Of a stretch of 26,438 nt of DNA, positions 7,276-14,780 are shown piece by piece. The DNA is taken from the IMG/VR virus record IMGVR_UViG_3300031659_000075, positions 1 through 26,438 of that record, one strand, 5' to 3'. Every line of letters starts with the position of its first letter. Position 1 is the stretch's first letter. A program made the translations under genes and the position numbers. The notes beneath the pieces are model-generated. The model was given only the letters and a program-made list of their open reading frames with translations, made no database searches and was not told where the DNA came from. The stretch comes from a virus.

Positions 7276-10200
7276 ATGGCAAACAAATACTGGATTCCCA
7301 ATGGTGCTATTGCACTATCCTCAATCGCGGCTAATTGGAATACATTAGCCGATGGTACAGGGAGTACTGGTGCGCTTGTAGCAGGTGATGATGTCTTCAT
7401 CGGTCACGCTGATACTTTAGCGGCTGATATAGGTAATGCACCCCTTAAATGGGACTCAGCAATATCATTAAATACTATACAGACTTTTACTGATTATAGG
7501 AAAACTACTACTATTGAGGATAATACTACTATATCCTTTACTGCACCTAGTACAATAACACTAAGCGGTGAGTCGGATGATTGGGCTTCATATGGATTTA
7601 GAGTCGGTATGCTAATTACCACTAGTGGTGCAGTTGATGCTGCTAATAACGGTACCTTTGAAATCGCGACAATAGTTGACGATGTATTAACAATTGGCAC
7701 TGCTACTTTAGTAACAGAAGTGGCAGGTGCTTCTGTCACAGTATTAAATAACCTATGGATAGACCTTAATGCAACTATAACACTGGCTCAATTGAGTCTT
7801 AGTAGTCATTTGAAGAACACAGGTTCAGCAATAGTAATTACTTTTGCCGGCACTCACATATCGGGCGAGCGATACATTCTCAATTTTGAAGGTGCTGAAA
7901 TTGACAATCAAAATCTAATCACCTACAAAATAGACGGAACGCTGGCGGGGGCAAAAACACATTTTGATGACGGCCCGCATCCAATTGTAACCTGTGTTAC
8001 TGCAACAAACTTCTCACCTTCATACAAAGTCCCCTCTTATTCGGGCTTCGGTTCGTGTGATATTTACTCTTTGAGTCTAGGTGCAACTGCTACATTCAAT
8101 TCTCTTGCAAGTGGATTATCAACAAGGAATGAAGTCAAGAAGGTATTTAAATTATTAACTACTTCAACACTCACATTAGACCTCCCCATTTTTGACACCG
8201 GCCTTTCAACATGGTCGTTTGCTGCCAATGTTAGCGGGTTTGATTTTCCAGTTTCCGGCGATACTACTAATTATGGTAGTACTACATTTGAATCCATGTT
8301 CTATAATGTCATAATAGCGACTCCGACTGTTATTGGATTTAAAACCACTATCCCTGCTAATCGCACACTGAATGTCAACAGCATAACTGTTGAGGCTGAT
8401 GCGGTATTAGAGGGGGAGAAGGTCATTGGAACAGGGACTACGAGTACCATATGTTCAGTTAGAAGGCCGGTAGTGAATGGTGCGTGGAACTTCTCGCAAT
8501 TGGCCGACGGAGTATATGTCTCTTTACTGAATGACGCATACCCAGTCACGCCATCAATAGGTGCTGCTGGTGCAATCCAACTGTCCAATGCTAATGGTGC
8601 TTTCACAAGCACTAATTTACTCGCATGGGATTCAGCCGCTGCTGAACTAATAGTTGATGGTAAACTCACAGTCACAGGTCTTATTGACCCAACAGGTATG
8701 GAGTTTGATGCTGTCGCCGCTAACCCATCCTCCACTAACCCTACTAAGACAATATGGGTGAACAGTGCCGATGCCAACAAGTTATACTTTGGTGCATCCG
8801 AAGTCGGTGGTGGTGGTGGTAGCGGAACAGTTACTTCTATTACAGCAGGCACAGGACTTGACGGTGGGACAATTACAGCCGCAGGGACAATAGCACTACT
8901 ACCTGCAATTGATAGTGCAATCATAGCCAACACAGCGAAGACAGGGATTACGGCATCACAGGCGAATGAAATTATTGCTAATAACGCAAAGGTCGGTATT
9001 ACACCCACTCAAGCAAATGACATTATTCTCAATAATGCAAAGGTCACAAATGTATCATACACTGCCGCAGCCAACGGTGGTGTCGGGTTATCCGGCACAG
9101 CATTCAGTCTTGACATTGATGGTATGAATGCAACAGTCAATACACCCACCAGTGATGACTTATTGATTATGGATGATGGGGCAAACGGAACGAATCGCAA
9201 AATCACATTTACTCAAGTAGCAGGGTGGATTCAAAATAATGTCAGTGTGGCGCATATTCGTGATGCAAGAGCAGATGGGGATATTTCACCTAATGATTTT
9301 CCCGAAAAAGCAGTGTCATTTATTTTTACTGACGACATAACAGGTTCTCCTAACAGTTGGGATTCAGTTATGACAATGAAAGGTTGGAGTGATAATTACC
9401 GAGTATGGCAATTATGGTCTTCCGCAGCAAGTGGCTCTCAACCCGTTGATGAAGTGAAATTATATTTCCGTTCCGGTGAAGAAGATATACAGGCTGGTTG
9501 GGGCGATACAAAAGAAGTCCTTACCTTTGCTGGCACAGCACCCAATGTTGACGGGTTAAGCGGCCAAGTCCTTCAAACAAACGGCGCAGGTGTTTTATCT
9601 TGGGCCACAGTAAGTGGTGGCGGCGGCAGTTATACCGACCAAATGGCTATTAACGCAGTTGAGGCGGAAACAGACCTTCAATTAACAGGTCAAGTTACCA
9701 TTAGCGACTTAGGTGTTGCAGATGGTGCGCCGAGTTTGCTCAAATTAACTTCTGTTGGTGATAATTCAAGAATGATTTGCGAAGCAGATACATTGACCAA
9801 ATTACCTCTCATACATCTAAGGGATTCAAACGCAGATGCAAATGTGAACGATACTGTGTTTTTTGCTCTTGATAGAGCAACCCCGATTGTCACAGGTTCA
9901 GCAAGAAATGATTTGTTGATTGTGCAGGGGCAAGCCCAAAAGAACATTCACTTCACTACAAACAATTCAACGACAATAGGGCAACAAACGACAGCCAAAA
10001 TGACAATTAAATATGACGGTAAAGTGGGTATAGGAACTACCGCCCCTGCTCAAGCACTTCATGTTGCTGGCACTATCCGACAGACAGCCGCTACCAATGC
10101 TGTCCTCGTCGCTGATGGTAATGGTGACATAGTAGCCGCATCAGTCCTTGCTGACATTCCTTATTTGGCGGCTGGGCAGGCTGAAACTGACACCTACACA

Positions 10201-10305
10201 GCAAACCCCCCCGATTGGGCAGGCGCACCTCCGGCTACTATCGGAGAAGCGATAAATAGAATTGCCGCCGCATTAGCCCCGTTAGTGGGCGGACAAATAC
10301 CTTGA
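7276..10305 (+). CDS. Large fibre-like virion protein (possible head or neck fibre)
   Basis: This 1009-residue, beta-rich, Gly/Ser/Thr-rich protein resembles marine phage fibres. Residues about 75-155 form a small module containing the short segment GFRVGMLITTSG. The middle holds a GGGGGSGTVTSITAGTGLDGG segment typical of marine tail fibres, then a 17-residue tandem repeat (8926-9045). The C-terminal third has KVGIGTTAPAQALHVAG, the sequence that commonly precedes an S74 intramolecular chaperone, but no S74 domain follows. The protein instead ends with PATIGEAINRIAAALAPL. The likely role is a trimeric fibre for receptor contact or surface decoration. Its position between neck genes, far from the tail tip, suggests a head, collar or neck fibre. 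Start ATG 7276 follows the previous stop by six bases with only a weak ribosome-binding site. Confidence 0.8.
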   Translation: MANKYWIPNGAIALSSIAANWNTLADGTGSTGALVAGDDVFIGHADTLAADIGNAPLKWDSAISLNTIQTFTDYRKTTTIEDNTTISFTAPSTITLSGESDDWASYGFRVGMLITTSGAVDAANNGTFEIATIVDDVLTIGTATLVTEVAGASVTVLNNLWIDLNATITLAQLSLSSHLKNTGSAIVITFAGTHISGERYILNFEGAEIDNQNLITYKIDGTLAGAKTHFDDGPHPIVTCVTATNFSPSYKVPSYSGFGSCDIYSLSLGATATFNSLASGLSTRNEVKKVFKLLTTSTLTLDLPIFDTGLSTWSFAANVSGFDFPVSGDTTNYGSTTFESMFYNVIIATPTVIGFKTTIPANRTLNVNSITVEADAVLEGEKVIGTGTTSTICSVRRPVVNGAWNFSQLADGVYVSLLNDAYPVTPSIGAAGAIQLSNANGAFTSTNLLAWDSAAAELIVDGKLTVTGLIDPTGMEFDAVAANPSSTNPTKTIWVNSADANKLYFGASEVGGGGGSGTVTSITAGTGLDGGTITAAGTIALLPAIDSAIIANTAKTGITASQANEIIANNAKVGITPTQANDIILNNAKVTNVSYTAAANGGVGLSGTAFSLDIDGMNATVNTPTSDDLLIMDDGANGTNRKITFTQVAGWIQNNVSVAHIRDARADGDISPNDFPEKAVSFIFTDDITGSPNSWDSVMTMKGWSDNYRVWQLWSSAASGSQPVDEVKLYFRSGEEDIQAGWGDTKEVLTFAGTAPNVDGLSGQVLQTNGAGVLSWATVSGGGGSYTDQMAINAVEAETDLQLTGQVTISDLGVADGAPSLLKLTSVGDNSRMICEADTLTKLPLIHLRDSNADANVNDTVFFALDRATPIVTGSARNDLLIVQGQAQKNIHFTTNNSTTIGQQTTAKMTIKYDGKVGIGTTAPAQALHVAGTIRQTAATNAVLVADGNGDIVAASVLADIPYLAAGQAETDTYTANPPDWAGAPPATIGEAINRIAAALAPLVGGQIP
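8926..9045 (+). repeat. 51-base (17-residue) in-frame tandem repeat in fibre gene
   Basis: Two full units (8926-8976, 8977-9027) and a partial third encode AN-AK-GIT-QAN-II. Unit 1 is ANTAKTGITASQANEII and unit 2 is ANNAKVGITPTQANDII, followed by LNNAKV. DNA identity is lower than protein identity, so the duplication is old or under protein-level selection. Such repeats usually form the elongated shaft of a fibre. Confidence 0.8.
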
Positions 10306-10315
10306 GGTAATTATT

Positions 10316-10429
10316 ATGAATATACAAACTATCACTGTATGGCTTTTTCTAATAGCGACAAGTTATCCATTCATTATTGTTTCTAATATACTTGAGACAA
10401 TCAATGACAAAATACGAAGGAGATGGTAA
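10316..10429 (+). CDS. Small membrane peptide (37 aa), unknown function
   Basis: The ATG at 10316 is preceded by AGGTAATTATT, a near copy of the strong start cassette used by the capsid genes, so translation is likely. The product begins MNIQTITVWLFLIATSYPF, continues with IIVSNIL, and ends INDKIRRRW. That is one hydrophobic span of about 20-24 residues with a basic C-terminus. It starts ten bases after the fibre stop and ends one base before the next ATG. It is the first of four very small genes in a row. The function is unknown. A holin-like or other membrane role is possible, but the sequence has no diagnostic feature. Confidence 0.6.
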   Translation: MNIQTITVWLFLIATSYPFIIVSNILETINDKIRRRW

Positions 10430-10430
10430 T

Positions 10431-10595
10431 ATGAGAAAAGGAAAAATAGTTTATACCCCGCCCGAAAGATGTTATACTAATGTGAACATTGAAAAGACAG
10501 AACATGGGTATGCCGTTTATAGGGTAGGCGAAGACAAGCCGTTTTCATTCATCCCTATTTCAGCAGTAAAGCAAATTGAATACAAAGGTGAGTAA
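10431..10595 (+). CDS. Small soluble protein (54 aa), unknown function
   Basis: The start is the ATG at 10431, with AAGGAGATGG directly upstream (a strong ribosome-binding site lying inside the end of the preceding gene). The product begins MRKGKIVYTPPERCYTN, continues with NIEKTEHGYAVYRVGED, and ends FSFIPISAVKQIEYKGE. It is beta-prone, with no signal or membrane segment. The Gly-Tyr-Ala-Val-Tyr core and the final IP-AVKQIEY strand suggest a small barrel or hook-like fold, but I do not recognise a family. The next start codon is one base after its stop. Confidence 0.6.
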   Translation: MRKGKIVYTPPERCYTNVNIEKTEHGYAVYRVGEDKPFSFIPISAVKQIEYKGE

Positions 10596-10596
10596 T

Positions 10597-10878
10597 ATGG
10601 ATATTGATATGATAATGATTTATGCCGCGATTGGGGCAGGTGTTTGCTTAAGTGCATACAAAGTATACAAGAAAGTTATGGCTGATGGTAAAGTTAGTCT
10701 TAATGAAATAATAGATTTGGTTGAGGACTTAGGGGATATTGCTAAGACCTTGCCTTCAAGCAACAAACTAAAGCAAATGAAAAAGGCTGAACTAATCGCA
10801 CTGTGTGAAGAGAACGACCTTGACATTGATGGAGTTAAGGCTGATTTACTTTCTCGTTTAGATACTCTTAGGGCGTGA
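10597..10878 (+). CDS. Membrane-anchored protein with C-terminal SAP-like domain
   Basis: The product has 93 residues from ATG 10597, which has the AAGGTGA-N5-ATG layout. Residues about 5-25 (MIMIYAAIGAGVCLSAYKVY) form a hydrophobic N-terminal anchor. Residues 35-50 (SLNEIIDLVEDLGDIA) form an acidic amphipathic helix. Residues about 60-93 (MKKAELIALCEENDLDIDG, then VKADLLSRLDTL) closely resemble a SAP/HeH helix-loop-helix, a fold often used to bind nucleic acid. Hydrophobic anchor plus SAP-like tail could tether viral DNA or a virion part to the membrane. It is one of four compact genes between the fibre and the second connector, and may act together with the XhlA-like product of the next gene. 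Confidence 0.65.
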   Translation: MDIDMIMIYAAIGAGVCLSAYKVYKKVMADGKVSLNEIIDLVEDLGDIAKTLPSSNKLKQMKKAELIALCEENDLDIDGVKADLLSRLDTLRA

Positions 10879-10882
10879 TTTC

Positions 10883-11092
10883 ATGCCGACAGAAGTAACC
10901 GATGCAGTTCAAGACAACAGACTTGATACCATTGAAATAAGAATCAGTAAGCATGATGACCTATTTGAAAAATTAGGTAATGCTCAAATTGAAATGATGA
11001 TTTCATTGGCAAAATTACATACGAGTGTTAGGATTTTACTAGTTGTGATTTCAGCAGGCTTAGGCTTAGACTTATCGGGTATTTTAGGGTGA
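10883..11092 (+). CDS. XhlA/BhlA-like coiled-coil membrane protein (holin-associated type)
   Basis: This 69-residue protein has a charged coiled-coil (about residues 10-42, NRLDTIEIRISKHDDLFEKL) followed by one C-terminal membrane helix (about 48-66, VRILLVVISAGLGLDLSGIL). That order and size match the haemolysin XhlA/BhlA type of phage membrane proteins, which act with holins or lysis enzymes in bacteria. No lysis enzyme is visible next to it. In an archaeal host without murein the role would have to differ, for example membrane disruption at exit or a structural part of the tail. GTGATTTC precedes the ATG at 10883. Its stop codon lies inside the ribosome-binding site of the next gene, so the two are translationally coupled. 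Confidence 0.6.
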   Translation: MPTEVTDAVQDNRLDTIEIRISKHDDLFEKLGNAQIEMMISLAKLHTSVRILLVVISAGLGLDLSGILG

Positions 11093-11097
11093 TTATT

Positions 11098-11628
11098 ATG
11101 GGTTATTGTTCAGCAACAGATGTGAGTATTAGACTAGGTTTAGATTCGGGACAACGCGATAGAGCGGCGACTCGCATATCAAGTGCTATCCAAAGGGCAG
11201 GTATCAACATAGACCAAGAGTTTAGAGACTATGGTAGGCCATCCCCATCATCATTCACAGCAGCCTCATCATTAAATGGGGCTATCAGTGCAGGTGCTAC
11301 AAGCATCACTTTGACAGACAGTAGTTCATTCTCAGCCGCTGGTAATGGTAATATCAATAGCGACTCATTTATTTGGACAGGTAATGCGGCTAATGTTTTA
11401 AGCGGCGTTACCGGAATTGACTTCGCTCATGCTAGCGGTGAAAGTGTTGAAGAAGGTGAAATGGCAGCAGTCATTCGTGAAATATGCGCTGACTTAGCAG
11501 GGGCAATTTACCTTGAAGACGATACCGCATTTCACACATCGGGTAGTGAGGCTCTCCGTTCTAATGTTTTACGCCAGCGTGGCACAGGTGAATTGAAAAG
11601 GCTAGCGCATCTAGGTAGTGTTGATTAG
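11098..11628 (+). CDS. Head-tail connector/adaptor with inserted beta module
   Basis: The protein has 176 residues from ATG 11098. GGGTGATTATTATG gives the start; the GTG at 11089 is the ribosome-binding site itself. It opens with YCSATDVSIRLGL, the usual first helix of gp6/YqbG-like adaptors, then helix RAATRISSAIQRAGINIDQE. The adaptor resumes at EMAAVIREICADLAGAIYLED and ends with a helix and ELKRLAHLGSVD. Between the halves (residues about 59-119) sits a beta-rich module with SAGATSITLTDSSSF, FIWTGNA and LSGVTG-H-SG. This module reappears in the tail tube and hub genes. The likely role is an adaptor ring between portal and tail. It stops one base before the next ATG. Confidence 0.7.
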   Translation: MGYCSATDVSIRLGLDSGQRDRAATRISSAIQRAGINIDQEFRDYGRPSPSSFTAASSLNGAISAGATSITLTDSSSFSAAGNGNINSDSFIWTGNAANVLSGVTGIDFAHASGESVEEGEMAAVIREICADLAGAIYLEDDTAFHTSGSEALRSNVLRQRGTGELKRLAHLGSVD

Positions 11629-11629
11629 T

Positions 11630-12199
11630 ATGGCTAATTACAATATCACTGCTGACCGAGAACCAATGAACCTAAACCTTCGTTGGAACACAAAGCAAAT
11701 GGATGCTGCTAACAAGGCTATGGATGCCACAGCGGCTGGTATTATTGCTAATGCTATCAAGAATGTCCTTCGTGCTGAAATCAGTCCTACTCAAAGTCAA
11801 ATCTTTCGTGACACCCCCCCTTCTCAGCGTGACATGGCTAGCGCGGTCGCGGATTCATTAATGGTTGAGGCAGGTCATAGAGACAAGACAGCCGAAGTTA
11901 GATTCGGTAGTGACCCTATGGACTCCGGCGGTGTCACAGGTTCTCGCGGTGGTAAACTAGCCATGTATTTAGAGCATGGTGTTGACCCCTTTGAGTACGG
12001 ATTCACATTCAAAACTATTAAGAATAGTAGGTTTTGGGGTACAGGTGGCAGTGCTTCGGGCGGATTTATTAATGCCAAAGGTGGTAATATGACTCACAAA
12101 GGATTCAAGGCAATAGGCTGGTTAGGCAAGGCACAGGAAAGAGCAGTCCCCAAAATGGAGAGTGCTATACTGAACGCACTGAACGAGGCATGGAGTTGA
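11630..12199 (+). CDS. HK97 gp10-like neck / tail-completion protein
   Basis: This minor structural protein joins head and tail and acts near the tail terminator. It has 189 residues from ATG 11630; upstream GTG/TTG codons in frame overlap the previous gene's end. Helix NTKQMDAANKAMDATAAGI, then IANAIKNVLRAEI, is followed by DMASAVADSLMVEAG, a beta strand KTAEVRFGSD, the LAMYLEHGVDPFEYGF signature ('l..yle.G...' of gp10-like proteins), and a final helix AIGWLGKAQERAVPKMESAI, where the family has its conserved C-terminal helix. The GGNMTHKGFKA loop is the usual place of 'p.rPfl'. Position before the terminator and tail tube fits. Close packing on both sides implies a single transcript. Confidence 0.7.
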   Translation: MANYNITADREPMNLNLRWNTKQMDAANKAMDATAAGIIANAIKNVLRAEISPTQSQIFRDTPPSQRDMASAVADSLMVEAGHRDKTAEVRFGSDPMDSGGVTGSRGGKLAMYLEHGVDPFEYGFTFKTIKNSRFWGTGGSASGGFINAKGGNMTHKGFKAIGWLGKAQERAVPKMESAILNALNEAWS

Positions 12200-12203
12200 T
12201 TAT

Positions 12204-13289
12204 ATGGCAATAGCAACAACAACACAATACTGGACAAGTCGTATGAACGGTGGTAATCCAGCAGCCTTGACACAAGGACAGGACAATGAATCATTTACTC
12301 TAGCAGGTTCCGCATTAGATGGAACAGTGTCGGACAAGTCATGGCAAATCACAGATGCTAATGGCGGTCAAATGTGGTCGGTCATACCGACTACTGATGA
12401 CTACACCGTAATCACCTCACTCAAGTACACAGTCGCACCAGCCGATACTACTACATTACTCTCTATTGACAATGGGGCATACAAGGTCAGCGTTGAATCC
12501 ACAGGTGATTTACAAACACTTAGATTAGTCGGTGATACAAGCGTGGTTACTCGCGCACTTGACTTAGCACAGACAGATGATTTTGATGCAGTCCCCTTGA
12601 TGATTAGACTAACTTTAGATTCGGCGGGCAACGCTAAACTATACATGAGGGAAATTATTGAGGATGACAATGCTACAATTAATTACTTGAGTGTCACAGG
12701 TGCTACCGGCGTGACAAAGAAAATTGAATGGGGTAATACTAGCGGGACTATTATTTGGAACAATGTATATGTCACCACTCAAGGTGCATTTTCACCGGAT
12801 GAAATATCCACTTCGGCATTCGTCACAGACAGCCTGCTTCGCATGGCTATGTCCGTAATACAGGTGCTTAGGGATAGCAATAGATTTTACTTGAAGAACT
12901 ATGTTGACCCGTCATCAATTCTCTATGGGTATGACATATCCTCACAGATGGTAACAAGAGTCCCCCAACCCTCAATCCATGTGATTCTAAGACAGTTGGA
13001 TTCACCGGAGTTTACTACTCTCGGAGGCACAAGAATTGAACAGAATTACACAGTGGTTATGTTCATCACTACAAGAGGAACAGACTACAAAAATGCGTAC
13101 AGGACAGGTATGGAAATAGCAGGTGATTCGTTTGATGAACTATATACTACTACTGGTTTAAAGGGTAATACAGACAGTTTAACTAACTACACTATCACCT
13201 TTGACACCAAGTTGGACGATGATGAAGTTGTCTGTGTGCATCGTATGGAATTGACATATATGCGCCGTTTGAATATGCTTCACAGATGA
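12204..13289 (+). CDS. Tail terminator-like protein with N-terminal lectin-like domain
   Basis: The C-terminal half (about residues 205-361) fits a tail terminator, the hexamer that caps the tail tube at the neck: helix TDSLLRMAMSVIQVLRDSNR, strand QPSIHVILRQLDSPEF, strand RIEQNYTVVMFITTRG, helix YRTGMEIAGDSFDEL, and a final strand DDEVVCVHRMELTYMRR. The N-terminal half (about 15-200) is a beta-sandwich resembling concanavalin/LamG-like domains: ESFTLAGSALDGTVSDKSW, DDYTVITSLKY, GAYKVSVESTGDLQTLRLVG, MIRLTLDSAGNAKLYMRE, IIWNNVYVTTQG. Terminators are normally about 130-160 residues, so this is roughly a 200-residue addition that could face outward and bind glycans. Position between gp10-like and tail tube genes supports the call. 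Both domain calls are fold-pattern inferences. Confidence 0.6.
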   Translation: MAIATTTQYWTSRMNGGNPAALTQGQDNESFTLAGSALDGTVSDKSWQITDANGGQMWSVIPTTDDYTVITSLKYTVAPADTTTLLSIDNGAYKVSVESTGDLQTLRLVGDTSVVTRALDLAQTDDFDAVPLMIRLTLDSAGNAKLYMREIIEDDNATINYLSVTGATGVTKKIEWGNTSGTIIWNNVYVTTQGAFSPDEISTSAFVTDSLLRMAMSVIQVLRDSNRFYLKNYVDPSSILYGYDISSQMVTRVPQPSIHVILRQLDSPEFTTLGGTRIEQNYTVVMFITTRGTDYKNAYRTGMEIAGDSFDELYTTTGLKGNTDSLTNYTITFDTKLDDDEVVCVHRMELTYMRRLNMLHR

Positions 13290-13293
13290 AACC

Positions 13294-13302
13294 TTTTAAT
13301 AA
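13294..13302 (+). promoter_or_regulatory. Possible TATA-like element before tail tube gene
   Basis: The 49-base gap before the tail tube gene contains TTTTAATAA at the right distance (about 25 bases) for a start near the ribosome-binding site AAGGTGA at 13325-13331. This is the clearest non-coding gap between neck and tail genes. It could add transcripts for the abundant tube protein. It rests on motif resemblance only. Confidence 0.25.
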
Positions 13303-13338
13303 CAACTCACACACACGCTACATTAAGGTGAACCTCTT

Positions 13339-14568
13339 ATGCCGACCAATTACCAATACCGATATGTTACACTGATAAAAGAAAGCGCCTACGGCACAGC
13401 AGGCTCACTTGTTCTAACTGGTGAAGTGGATGATGAATCTGTCGCTCACCAATTTGATTTAATGACTCGCGGCGATATGTCCTACTTGGGCGCTAAAAAA
13501 TCCGTCGTTGGTAAAACACACAGTGAAGGTGGTATCAACTTAGTCTGTCAACCGGATGATTTTAGTGCTATGCTCTTGAGAGGCGTATACAATTCATATC
13601 AATTAAACAGTGGCACAAGTCACTATATGCACGAAACTATGGGTATAGCAACAGGTCTTCCTTCATTCACACTAAAAATTGGTCGTGAGGACGCTGAACA
13701 CACATACGCAGGTATGTGTTTAACAAGAGTTTCAATGGCGGCAAATGTAGGCGAGTATGTCACAATGTCCGCTGATTTCACAGGTCGTGGGGAAACTCCA
13801 GTAGTGGGCGTATTAAGCACTGCCCCAACATTTAGCGGTGGTGAAGACGATGGTTTCCACTTCGTAGGTGCTGAGGTATTCTTTGATGATGGAACAACCA
13901 GTAAACCTGCTTCGGCTGGTGCTGATGTTAAGTCATTCTCACTTGAGTGGAATACAAATCTAAACACTGATACTTCATACGCACTAGGTTCCCGCACTTG
14001 CGCTAAACAACCAGCGCCACAGATGCGTGAAATCACAGGTTCGCTTGAGTTCTCTCGCCCTGTATTAGCAGTAGCGCCAGCACTCGGTCCGAATGATGAA
14101 CCGGCTTACCAAGCAGCACAGACAGCAGCAGGTTTGATTTATGATAGTGCAATAACAACTTTACTTGATGGGGCAGTTACAGCCGGTGCTACAAGCATAA
14201 CCGTTGATGCTACGGCTAACTTCATATCAACTGGTGGTACAGCAACTATTGGTAATGATACTTTCATATATACAAGTGCTACTGGAACAACAATTTCCGG
14301 TATACCTGCCACCGGCGATGGTGCTATTGCCGCACACGCCGATGCCTCAGTAGTAACCGCTGGAAGACCTGCAATCCAATTGAAATTAACCTCCGGTGCT
14401 AAAATTGTCACCATAGATATTCAAAAAGTAATTTGGGACGCACCTACAATGAATGTTAGTGGTCGCGATGCAAGCAGTATGTCTTTAGGATTCACTGCTT
14501 TGGTTGATGTAGGGCATCGTATGTCAACAGTTACATGGGCTAATCAATCAACACAGACTCTTGCTTGA
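13339..14568 (+). CDS. Major tail tube protein with inserted beta module
   Basis: This is the subunit of the non-contractile tail tube. It has 409 residues from ATG 13339, with AAGGTGA upstream. The start, YRYVTLIKESAYGTAG, is the usual opening of tail tube proteins of the TTP type. FTLKIGREDAEHTYAGMCL followed by RVSMAANVGEYVTMSADFTGRGE is the characteristic pair of strands of the tube beta-barrel, and the C-terminus (DAPTMNVSGRDASSMSLGF) closes it. Residues about 273-343 hold an insertion, AGATSITVDATANFIS, then TFIYTSATGTTISGI and AHADAS, the same small beta module as in the genes at 11098 and 19327; it may protrude from the tube surface. No sheath gene is adjacent, so the tail should be flexible and non-contractile. 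Confidence 0.85.
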   Translation: MPTNYQYRYVTLIKESAYGTAGSLVLTGEVDDESVAHQFDLMTRGDMSYLGAKKSVVGKTHSEGGINLVCQPDDFSAMLLRGVYNSYQLNSGTSHYMHETMGIATGLPSFTLKIGREDAEHTYAGMCLTRVSMAANVGEYVTMSADFTGRGETPVVGVLSTAPTFSGGEDDGFHFVGAEVFFDDGTTSKPASAGADVKSFSLEWNTNLNTDTSYALGSRTCAKQPAPQMREITGSLEFSRPVLAVAPALGPNDEPAYQAAQTAAGLIYDSAITTLLDGAVTAGATSITVDATANFISTGGTATIGNDTFIYTSATGTTISGIPATGDGAIAAHADASVVTAGRPAIQLKLTSGAKIVTIDIQKVIWDAPTMNVSGRDASSMSLGFTALVDVGHRMSTVTWANQSTQTLA

Positions 14569-14579
14569 GGTGATTTATA

Positions 14580-14780
14580 ATGCAAAGAATCCCAGCAATT
14601 AGAGGAAGTGCTTTGAAGGCACTACATGATAAAACTAAACTTCAATTAGAGGCCGACTTAGAAGTAGTCGTAGCCCCTGTTATACAAGAACCTGTAAAGG
14701 TTAAGGCCGACAAGCCAAAGAAAAGTAAAGTAAAGAAAAGTAGTGTGAAGAAAAATGCCGGTACTAAAGAAACAATTTGA
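14580..14780 (+). CDS. Small Lys-rich protein, unknown function
   Basis: This 66-residue protein has a strong ribosome-binding site (GAGGTGATTTATA) before ATG 14580. Residues 1-30 are mixed (MQRIPAIRGSALKALHDKTK), residues 30-42 are Val/Pro-rich, and the rest is a Lys/Ser tail (KADKPKKSKVKKSSVKKNAG) that is certainly disordered and could bind nucleic acid or an acidic partner. It lies between tail tube and tail chaperone genes and overlaps the chaperone start by 26 bases, so it may serve translational coupling as well as having a role in tail assembly. I do not recognise a family. Confidence 0.6.
   Translation: MQRIPAIRGSALKALHDKTKLQLEADLEVVVAPVIQEPVKVKADKPKKSKVKKSSVKKNAGTKETI

Noticed and set aside
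8301-9008. 235-residue open frame on the minus strand inside the fibre gene
   Set aside because: It is low-complexity (Ala, Val, Pro, Ser) and mirrors the repetitive Gly/Thr/Ala codons of the fibre. No ribosome-binding site or recognisable fold; a shadow frame.
7276-10305. Diversity-generating retroelement target in the fibre gene
   Set aside because: No reverse transcriptase, template repeat or adenine-rich variable C-terminus is visible in the window.
14745-14760. A second frameshift joining the Lys-rich 14580 ORF to the chaperone at its A-rich end
   Set aside because: The A-run offers possible slippage, but it is not in a canonical heptamer with a stop close behind, and both ORFs make sense as separate, overlapping genes.
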